Shown here: one piece after another, positions 55,987 through 64,000 of the stretch
Position numbering within the stretch: the first letter of the stretch is position 1
Layout: each line of letters begins with the position of its first letter
Assembly (NCBI GenBank): GCA_029215795.1
Contig: JARDYH010000002.1
Span: forward strand, 7,259,501 to 7,323,500
Source: Anniella stebbinsi
Lineage: Eukaryota > Chordata > Lepidosauria > Squamata > Anniellidae
Direction: 5' to 3'
Length of the DNA: 64,000 bases
Notes under the pieces: model-generated
What the model saw: the letters and a program-made list of their open reading frames with translations, nothing else
What the model was told of the DNA's origin: nothing
The model's database searches: none
Program-made: the position numbers and the translations under genes

Positions 55987-57632
55987 TTTGTGACCAAGTT
56001 ACTTGAAGGACTGCCTTCATGCATATCAGCCTGCCCGCACTTTAAGATCAAAAAGAGAGGCTCTTCTCACCTGCCCACTGGTGAGAGACATTAGACGGAT
56101 TTCCATATGGGAGAGAGCCTTCTCAGAAGTGGTCCCACACCTGTGCAACAAACTCCCACTGACAATCTGCCATGCACCATCCTTACAGGCTTTTAAGAAG
56201 GCCTTAATAATGTTTTACTTTACTATGTACTTCTCTTAAATACTGTTTATAGCTGTTACCCTTGATATTTTATTACTAGTTTTTAATGATAGCTTTTATT
56301 GTTTTAATTGATATTTTACTTTTATGTTTTTATTGCTTTTAATGTGTGCACCATTTTTATAAATGGTTGTTTTTATTAGGGGTGTGCGCGGGCAAAATCG
56401 GAGGCCCCCCGGACTGGATCGGGTCCGATCCCGATCCAAAAATTGGAACTTCCGATTTTTGGATCGGCTGCCATTTCCCCCCCCCCCCCATAGACTTGCA
56501 TTGGGGGAAAGAAAGCTTTCCCCCCATGCAAGTCTATGAGGAAAAAATGGCGGCGGGTGGGTGAGGGGGGCCTAAGTCCCTCCCCCCCCAGGGCCATCCG
56601 CTGTGGACAGCCCTGGCAGGGAAACCCCCTCCCCTGCGCTCCTAACCCCCCTGGGGCCATCCGCGGATGGAAGCAAACGGCCCCGGGGGGGTTAGCCCCC
56701 TCCCCCTCCCCCTGCTTACCTTCCGTGGCCATCCGCTCCTGTCTGCCGCTGGCCGCTACTGCGAGCAGACTTCGTGGCCTGCCCCAGGTAGCATGCCAGG
56801 TGATCATCACCTGATCATCGTCAGGTGATCATCACCTGGCACGCTACCTAGGAGCAGGCTGCGAAGCCCGCTCACAGTAGCGGCCAGCGGTGGATGGGAG
56901 TGGACGGCCACGGAAGGTAAGCGGCGCACGCGGCAGCCCCTCCCCCCTGCCCCCTACTTCCCTTTCCTGGCCGTCCGCTCCCGTCCACCGCTGGCCGCTA
57001 CTGCGAGCGGGCTTCGCGGCCTGCTCCTGAGTAGCGCGCCAGTGATGTCATCACCTGGCGCGCTACCTAAGAACAGGCCGCAAAGCCTGCTTGCAGTAGC
57101 GGCCAGCGACGGACGGGAGCGGACGGCCATGGAAGGTAAGCGTGCCACGTGCCCCTGTGCCCCCCTCCACCCTGCCCCCTGCTTACCTTTCCTGGCCGTC
57201 TGCTCCTGTCCACTGCCCCCTGCCCCCGTTGTCCGCTTCCATCGGCGGGCGCCCGCTGGTGCCCACCGATGGAAGCAGACAGCCCCACTAGGGAAGCCCC
57301 CCCCACTGTCTGCTTCCATCGGTGGGTGCCCGCTGGCGCCTGCCAATGGAAGCGGTGGTGGGCACCAGCGGGCGCCCGTCAATCTGCCGATCCATCCGAT
57401 CTGGATCGGAACCTTTCCAGATCGGATCAGATTGGATCGGCCAATCAAGTGGTGAGATCGGAAATCAGATAAATCGGATAATTTTATCCGATTTCCCCCT
57501 GGATCGGATTCAGGTCATGGATCGGACCCGATCCAGTGTACATCCCTAGTTTTTATATATGGTTGTAAGCCGCCTTGGGAGAGCTTCTGCCCTGAAAGGC
57601 AGCTAAGAATTGTTTAAAATAAATCAATAAAG
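55987..57632 (+). mobile_element. L2-like LINE inserted in CR1 and itself split by element E
   Basis: The frame at 56003 reads HAYQPARTLRSKREALL, then ERAFSEVVPHLCNKLP, then ITICHAPSLQAFKKAL, the C-terminal block of an L2/CR1-clade ORF2 from a subfamily different from the other copies. The 3' end TGTAAGCCGCCTTGGGAGAG and an AATCAATAAA tail lie at 57563-57632. The flanks ATATGATAATGG (55975-55986) and ATACGACAATAG (57633-57644) agree at 10 of 12 positions and may be its target duplication. 5'-truncated and dead. Confidence 0.8.
56377..57548 (-). mobile_element. Element E: GC-rich foldback hAT-like element, 1172 bp
   Basis: It begins TAGGGGTGTGCGC, ends TGTACATCCCTA, and has exact duplications GTTTTTAT (56369-56376 and 57549-57556). 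It is the same family as C and F but in the opposite orientation and more decayed. It keeps the CTTACCTTCC / GGAAGGTAAG hairpin edges, the TGATCATCACC or TGATGTCATCA hairpin centres and the GATCGG arrays at both ends. Inserted in the 3' UTR of the LINE at 55987. Confidence 0.92.
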
Positions 57633-57815
57633 ATACGACAATAGAACCAATGACCTAGGGAGGTTGTGGCCTCTCAACACACTAGAGGTCTTCATGATGC
57701 AGCTGGACAACCATCTGTCAGGGATGCTTTAAGGTGGATTCCTGCATTGAGCAGGCGGCTGAATTTGATGGCCTCATAGGCCACTTCCAACTCAACTATT
57801 CTATGATTCTATGAG

Positions 57816-58323
57816 TCAGGCATGTGAAATTTGAGCCATATCCATGTGTTACTCACAAGAATAAGAGATCGATATGGAAGGAGCAGTGGGGCCATGTTTT
57901 TTATCCTCAAAATTACACAACTGTTGCTGTGCCAACAGTCATTGTGGCTAAGCTGAACATACGTTCAGAATCAGGCCTCCTCATTTACTCATGGAGATTA
58001 CTTATGTGATTGATAACCCTGATTATCCAGGGCTCAAACTCATGTGGGACCCTCCACAAGTACAGAAGTTGTGCATGAAATGTCAATGGGGATGGTGTGG
58101 AGGAGAGAACTTAGGGAGCAGATATGTACATGTGCCCCCACTACCCCTATGTACCACTATTTATGTATTCACATCGGTAATGTGTGAAGAGGACATTGGT
58201 CTTGGAGAAGTCTAGTTGGTTTAGGGAATAGTGAATTAGGTTCTGAAAGATGATAAACATGTGTCAAGAGATGGGAAGTGGATGCAGTTTACACAATCGG
58301 ATCCAGATGATATAAGTATAACG
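57816..58323. other. No gene seen
   Basis: Unique-looking stretch between the CR1 tail and a small hAT-like element. No family recognised. Confidence 0.4.
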
Positions 58324-58723
58324 TAGGGATGTATGAGAACATTGATTCAGTTCATTTTTATTAGAATTTACCCAGTTCTCATCTTCTGAACTGAACATAG
58401 ACTTGGATGCAAGCAGTTGTTGACGGCTGTACATTTCTGAGCTTGCATTGTGATTTGCGGACCCCCAAAATGCATTTGACAGCATGTGTGCATTTGCAAA
58501 ATTTACATTAAAATGTGTACCTTTGAAAAATATACACAAATATTCATGTAATCAACATTACAATGATGCACACAATTGATGCACACGTTAGGAAAAATAT
58601 GCATGGAAATATGCATGATTTTCATACAAAAAGGAAAATATACACATACACCCAAAGCTCTCTATTTGATACAGATTTGGAGAACTTCTGCAAGCTTGAA
58701 TTTTGCTACTTCCCACATCCCTA
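58324..58723. mobile_element. hAT-like MITE, 400 bp
   Basis: It begins TAGGGATGTATGAG and ends CCCACATCCCTA. The interior has ATGCATTTGACAGC and ATTTACATTAAAATGTG-type words of the AT-rich MITE group. Flanks GTATAACG and GTAAGGCA are not a convincing duplication. Confidence 0.6.
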
Positions 58724-60564
58724 GTAAGGCAAAGTTGCGTAATGATTAGAATGGCAAGCAGATTGGATTGCACAGGAAGAGTAAATTTGCTTGGGAATTG
58801 GGGCTGCTCAGAGGAAGGCCTAATGTCTGGTTCTCACTGGGATTCTTCTGTCATCTGCACTGGGTAATGGCTCAGGCAAGGAAGCATGATGTGGGACAGA
58901 CAACTGGAACAAGTTAAATTTTAGCACCAGAGCCAGCACTTCAGGTAACAGGCCAAGACCTGGTTCAGGACCTTGGAGAGCAGTCTTATAACTGGTGTAC
59001 TGAGATGTTACCCCACAGCACTGGGTTAAAGGAACTGGTAGGATTTCAGGAACTGGCAGACATGCCAGAAGACTCTTCTGGGTTTTCTTAAAGGCCTGTG
59101 TCCTTTCCCACAATCACTGACTTCTTCTAGGTGGTGATGTTCTGGGAAGGGAGAAGCTGGTTATGGAAAACTCCTCAAGGCCTTCCTGCCGATTGCAGGA
59201 TTCTGAGGTCCACACCTCAGAGTCACAGAGCAGCACATCCTCCTGGAGACTGTGAGGACAGGGTGTAGCATCCACTTGTGAAAGTTTGGAAATTGGTTCT
59301 GACTCTTCCTTGGAATCACGGTCACTAGAAATCTCAGAGGGATTTCAATCCCAGGCTATGACAGCTAATTGGCAACAAGTCCATGGCAAGATGGACAAAA
59401 ACCTCAGTATGCCTTTGGGCTCAAGGGAAACAACTGATTGCACTATCATAAAGCACACACACACGCACACACACACACACACACCTAACAAACTCTACAT
59501 TATTATCAGTCTTGCAGTATTTGTTGCCAGTACCTTAGTTTCTGATTCTTGTTGGTTCTTGGAGGTTCTTTCAATATGCCCTTAGCCATGTGCAAGCAAT
59601 GTACAAAGGAGCCCAGATCTCCTTTTCTCCTTGGAGTACACTTATGAAAGCCCCAAAGTAATGCCATTGGAAATTAAATTAATAAATGCCCATCATTCAT
59701 TGTTTTCAAGTGGGGGAGGGGAACTAAAGAGCTGTTAAGCGTCAACTTCTTTTTTTTTTTTTAATTATTATTTTAGCAGTTGAGTCCAAAGTAGCTTAGC
59801 ACAGGTGTTGCGGTAATTGTGATAGATAGGGAAAGTTCCCGGTGTTCACTAGCCCTCAAAAGTCACACATCCACCTGGATGACCTAGCAGGAAAATGATA
59901 CTGCAAGTCAGGCATGGTAACAGCCAGCATTCCTAGGTAGCACAGAAAGGTTATCTGTGTGTGTGTGTGTGTGTGTGTGTTTTGTTTGTTTTTTAATTGC
60001 ATAAACATTCCATAAGCCACAGGAAGAACACACAATGTTTATGAACACCAGGAACTTATGCATGAATCCTCAAATATGCACATCCAACAGCAGCAGTCCT
60101 GCCAAAAGCTGTCCAACAAACAGCTAACGTCATCATCATCATCATCATCATCACCACCACCACCATCATCATCATCAATCCTATTATTGTTATTATTATT
60201 ATTATTAGCAATTGTATCCTATTTTCAGCCACAGAAAGGCTCCTAGTGCAGCTTATGTAAGAGCAATAAAAGATAAAATAACAAGTCAATCTCTGCCTGC
60301 AGGCAATAATAAAAAAGCTATAAGACATATGGAAAAGGGGATGAGGAGGGATGAGAAAAAACTTGTAAACTCAGGCTGCAGTTCAGGTTCTTATAATAAT
60401 CAGCTTGTATGCAACCAGTTTAGGTAAAGGAGACTGAAATGGACCTGATATCTCAGCCAAGCCAACTGATTGGGCTGCATTATCCCAGCTCACCATTTTC
60501 TGCATCAGGGCTGTGTGAACATTTCATTCTATTCTTAAAAAATAAAAAAAAACAATAAAATGAA
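58724..60564. other. No gene; microsatellites
   Basis: (CA)n at 59455-59483, (GT)n at 59956-59980 and (TCA)n/(TTA)n at 60128-60208. The rest is unique-looking with short frames only. Confidence 0.4.
60128..60208. repeat. (TCA)n and (TTA)n compound microsatellite
   Basis: TCA copies with CAC variants, a short unique break, then TTA copies. Confidence 0.9.
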
Positions 60565-60572
60565 ATAAAAAT

Positions 60573-61646
60573 TAGGGATGTGCACTGGATCGGACCCGAT
60601 CCACGATCCGAGTCCGGTCCAGTGGGAAATCGGATAAATTATCCGATTTCCGATCCGACAGCTGGATTGGCCGATGCAATCCGAACCGGTGCGAAAAGGC
60701 TCCAAACCGGTTCGGCGGATCGGCGGGTGCCCACTGGCGCCCACCGCCGCTTCCATTGGCGGGCGCCAGCAGGCGCCCGCCAATGAAAGTGGACAGCGGG
60801 GGGGGGGGGGGCGAGGAGGGGGGCGCTTACCATTCCGGCCCGTCCGCTCCCGTCCGGCGCCGGCAGCTACTACCAGCGGGCTCCGCGGCCTGCTCCAGGG
60901 TGGCGCGCCGGGTGATGTCATCACCCGGCGTGCTACTCGAGAGCAGGCCGCGGAGCCCGCTGGTAGTAGCCACCGGCGCCGGACGGGAGTGGACGGGCCG
61001 AGAAGGTAAGCAGGGGGTGCATGGAGGGGAGGAGGGGGCGCGCGGAGGGGGGGAGGGGGGCCCTTACCTTTCCGGCCCGTCCGCTCCCGTCCGGCGCCGG
61101 TGGCTACTACCAGCGGGCTCCGCGGCCTGCTCCAGGGTGGCGCGCCGGGTGATCACCCGGCGCGCTACTCGAGAGCAAGCCGCAAAGCCGGCTGGTGGTA
61201 GCCGCCGGCGCCGGACGGGAGCGAACGGCCCTAAAAGGTAAGCAGTGGCGGGGAAGGGGGCTTACCCCCCCCGGAGCCGTCCGCTTCTATCCGCTGGCGC
61301 CCGCGGGCGCCAGCGGATGGAAGCGGACGGCCCCAGGGGGGGTAGGGAGCGCGGGGGAGGGGGCTTACCTGCCGGGGCCGTCCACAGCAAACGGCCCCGG
61401 GGGGGAGGGAGTTAGGCCCCCCCTCACCTACCCGCCGCCATTTTTTCCTCATAGACTTGCATTGCAATGCAAATCTATGGGGGAAAAAATGGCGGCCGAT
61501 CCAAAAATTTCCGATTTTTGGATCGGGATCGTACTCGATCCGGTCCGGTCCGGGGGGCCTCCGATTTTGTCCGAACCGATCCGTGACAAAATTGGAGGTC
61601 CCGATCCGGGTCCCGATCCGATCCGGGGGGTCCGTGCACACCCCTA
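60573..61646 (+). mobile_element. Element F: complete GC-rich foldback hAT-like element, 1074 bp
   Basis: It begins TAGGGATGTGCA, ends TGCACACCCCTA, and has exact duplications ATAAAAAT (60565-60572 and 61647-61654). It is very similar to element C throughout but has two, not two and a half, TTACC...GGTAAG hairpins (about 60828-61010 and 61064-61243), followed by the GGCGCCCGCGGGCGCC hairpin (61265-61330) and the GACTTGCATTGCAATGCAA hairpin (61438-61497). Most CpGs are retained, suggesting a young copy. No transposase. Confidence 0.94.
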
Positions 61647-61691
61647 ATAAAAATTTAATTTCTTTGTAAATACCACAAAAATGAGATGATG

Positions 61692-61742
61692 ATAATAATA
61701 ATAATAATAATAATGATAATAATAATAATAATAATAATAATA
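61692..61742. repeat. (TAA)n microsatellite
   Basis: Near-uninterrupted trinucleotide run directly before a LINE remnant. Confidence 0.9.
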
Positions 61743-62030
61743 TACAGACACAATACAGCTGCAAAAATAATTCACCAAAAAAACTGGCCATCAAATTCAA
61801 CCTTATCAAACAACCTACACCATACTATACATACTCACCCAAAACAATCCTGGAAAATGCAGATCATAAAATATACTGGGACATAACAATTCATACCAAC
61901 AAGACAATACACTGCAACAGACCAGACATAACATTCATAGACAAAAAAGAAAAACGTACATACCTCATCGACATAGCAATACCGAATGACAAACATGTTG
62001 TTGAAAAGGAAGAAGAAAAGAGATATAAAT
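61743..62030 (+). pseudogene. Non-LTR retrotransposon C-terminal remnant (restriction-like endonuclease type)
   Basis: From about 61780, after one frame change, the frame reads ILENADHKIYWDITIHT, then NRPDITFIDKKEKRTYLIDI, then AIPNDKHVVEKEEEKRYK. The order W-D, R-P-D, a run of basic residues, then (I/V)-D-(I/V) and E-K-E resembles the C-terminal endonuclease-like domain of R2/R4-type LINEs (PD...D core). It has no start codon and no RT. It stops exactly where element G begins, so its continuation lies beyond the window. Confidence 0.6.
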
Positions 62031-62904
62031 TAGGGATGTGCACTGACCCCCCGGATCGGATCGGATAGCGGATCGGAATCGGACCTGGGGGGTCGGATCG
62101 GATCGGATCGGATCGGAGGCTGGTCGGATCGCATCGGACCAGATGTCCGATCCGGATCGGACGCCATTTTGAATGCTTTTTCCCATAGCCAAGTATTGTT
62201 TTACAAAAACGCCTATAACTTTTTCATTTTTAAAGATAGAAGGATGAAACTTGGGCACATTGTAGACTGGTTAGGGGTAGTTATCTGTGAGAAATTTCAG
62301 AAAGATTGGTGCATGCATTTTGTGGCAATTAATTTTTTAATAAATACCCAGGAATGCCTATAACTTTGTCATTTTTAAAGTTACACACATGAAACTTTGC
62401 CACATTGTAGGGGGTACCTTGGGACCTATGTGTGTGAAATTTCAGAAACGTAGGTGCTTGTCTTGTGTGGCAATTAATTTTTAGAAAAATGGGTAGTAGT
62501 GGGGTAAATACAGTTACGCCTCCCATTTTTTTATTTTTGAAGATACAAACAGGAAACTTGGGCACATTACAGGTACCACTTGCCTTGATATGTGTGTGAA
62601 ATTTCAGAAACATTGGAGCTTTCCTTGTGTGGCAATTAATTTTTGAAACAATGAGGAAAGAAACACCTATAACTTTGTCATTTTTAAAGTTACACACATG
62701 AAACTTTGCCACATTGTAGGTGGTACCTTGGGACCCATGTGTGTGAAATTTCGGAAACGTAGGTGCTTGCCTTGTGTGGCAATTAATTTTTTAATAAATA
62801 CCCAGGAATGCCTATAACTTTGTCATTTGTAAAGTTACACACATGAAACTTTGCCACATTGTAGGCGGTACCTTGGGACCTATGTGTGTGAAATTTCGGA
62901 AACG

Positions 62905-64000
62905 TAGGTGCTTGCCTTGTGTGGCAATTAATTTTAGAAAAATGGGTAGTGGTGGGGTAAATACAGTTACGCCTCCCACTTTTTTATTTTTGAAGATACA
63001 AACAGGAAACATGGGCACATTACAGGTACCACTTGGCTTGATATGTGTGTAAAATTTCAGACAGCTGGGTCCAGGCATGTGGTGGCAAGGTATTTTTGAA
63101 ACAATGAGGAAAGAAACGCCTATAACTTTTTTATTTTAAAAGTTAGAAGTCTGAACATTGCTCACTTTGTAGATGGGTTAGGGGTAGATATGTGTCAGAA
63201 ATTTCAGAATGATAGGTCCAGGCATTTGATGGCTATGGAATTTTTAAATTACATGTTTCAAAAAAATTTCTACAGAGGCCAGGTCTTCCCCTCCCGCTTC
63301 CCGCGAAGAAAAGGAAACACTCTCTCGTCTCGATCCCTTTGATCCTTGGTAGTATCCATTACAGGGCTCGTGTCTGCTTGAGTACAAAGTGAAAGCAGAC
63401 ACGAGCCCTGTAATGGATACTACCAAGGATCAAAGGGATCGAGACCAGAGTGATCCTTCCTTGCACGCATGGCTGCAAAACTCAGCTAGGCTCAGCCGTT
63501 CTGCTTGAAAAGTGAAAGGAGGAAAGGAAACACGAGCCCTGTAATGGATACTACTAGCAACTTCAAAGGGATCGAGACGAGAGAGTGTTTCCTTTTCTTC
63601 GCGGGAAGCGGGAGGGGAAGACCTGGCCTCTGTAGAAATTTTTTTGAAACATGTAATTTAAAAATTCCATAGCCATCAAATGCCTGGACCTATCATTCTG
63701 AAATTTCTGACACATATCTACCCCTAACCCATCTACAAAGTGAGCAATGTTCAGACTTCTAACTTTTAAAATAAAAAAGTTATAGGCGTTTCTTTCCTCA
63801 TTGTTTCAAAAATACCTTGCCACCACATGCCTGGACCCAGCTGTCTGAAATTTTACACACATATCAAGCCAAGTGGTACCTGTAATGTGCCCATGTTTCC
63901 TGTTTGTATCTTCAAAAATAAAAAAGTGGGAGGCGTAACTGTATTTACCCCACCACTACCCATTTTTCTAAAATTAATTGCCACACAAGGCAAGCACCTA
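62905..64000. repeat. Near-perfect long inverted repeat centred at about 63452
   Basis: Arms 62905-63342 and 63563-64000 (438 bp visible) appear identical as complements; base pairs sum to 126905. The match reaches the window edge, so the true arm is longer, probably over 1.3 kb. Confidence 0.88.
63327..63445. repeat. Perfect 53-bp hairpin in the spacer of G
   Basis: 63327-63379 and 63393-63445 are exact complements around a 13-nt loop. Part of the stem (ACGAGCCCTGTAATGGATAC) occurs a third time at about 63531-63551. So the spacer itself holds a partial extra copy of the arm end. Confidence 0.92.

Larger units (their letters stand above)
55856..57815 (+). mobile_element. CR1 LINE 3' end split by a nested LINE
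   Basis: The left part, 55856-55986, matches the CR1 stretch GGCTTAAGTTACAGGAAGCC ... CAGATTCTGGCTGGACG. The right part, 57633-57815, continues with AACCAATGACCTAGGGAGG ... to the ATTCTATG tail. The two halves join without gap relative to the copy at 37907, so 55987-57632 is an insertion. Confidence 0.88.
62031..64000. mobile_element. Element G: giant foldback hAT-like element, runs off the window
   Basis: It begins TAGGGATGTGCACTG at 62031; the preceding 8-mer ATATAAAT would be its target duplication. A GATCGG array (62050-62162) is followed by seven units of 145-162 bp starting at 62211, 62356, 62518, 62665, 62810, 62971 and 63118. The second arm is the inverted copy: 62905-63342 matches 63563-64000 without a difference that I could find. 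Terminal array type shows it is in the same orientation as A and opposite to B. No transposase. Confidence 0.92.

Overview
Kind of DNA. This is vertebrate nuclear DNA dominated by transposable elements. The mix of L2 and CR1 LINEs, abundant palindromic hAT-type DNA elements, PIF/Harbinger-like MITEs, tRNA-derived SINE pieces and a Ngaro-like tyrosine-recombinase retrotransposon fits a squamate reptile best (lizard or snake; inference from repeat content only). I see no supportable host exon, no bacterial or organellar gene, no functional RNA gene and no CRISPR array. Nearly all open reading frames are chance frames in repeats or remains of retrotransposon proteins.

Layout. 1-544 is the end of a large foldback hAT element cut by the window edge. 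545-12805 holds decayed MITEs, three complete palindromic MITEs, a separate hAT element (7444-8201) and three L2 pieces. 12814-16377 is a complete 3.56-kb foldback hAT element with an exact 8-bp target duplication. 17077-18906 is a three-element nest. 18907-34512 mixes CR1, L2, MITEs and unique sequence, including another foldback element (22075-22930). 34521-35454 is a further foldback hAT. 35487-44375 holds L2, CR1, SINE pieces and the best candidates for conserved non-coding DNA. 44371-47920 is a broken Ngaro-like retrotransposon (RT/RNase H, tyrosine recombinase, SGNH hydrolase), whose hydrolase frame carries an in-frame 45-bp minisatellite. 48048-55855 is mostly MITEs and unique DNA. 55856-57815 is a nest of CR1, then an L2-like LINE, then a hAT. 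60573-61646 is a complete GC-rich hAT, 61742-62030 an endonuclease-type LINE remnant, and 62031-64000 another giant foldback hAT that runs off the window.

How the parts relate. The most notable content is a related set of non-autonomous hAT-like elements (here A to H). All have ends close to TAGGGRTGTGCA. The six complete copies (B to F and H) each have an exact 8-bp target-site duplication, different in each. They carry dense subterminal arrays of a short motif (GATCGG in most, CGATA in H) and interiors built as hairpins inside hairpins. A second abundant family (eight copies of about 320 bp, ends TAGGGTGACCATATG, 8-bp duplications) is also a palindrome whose halves are themselves palindromes. 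No transposase gene is present, so all would depend on a source elsewhere. These structures, not a host pathway, are what deserves follow-up.
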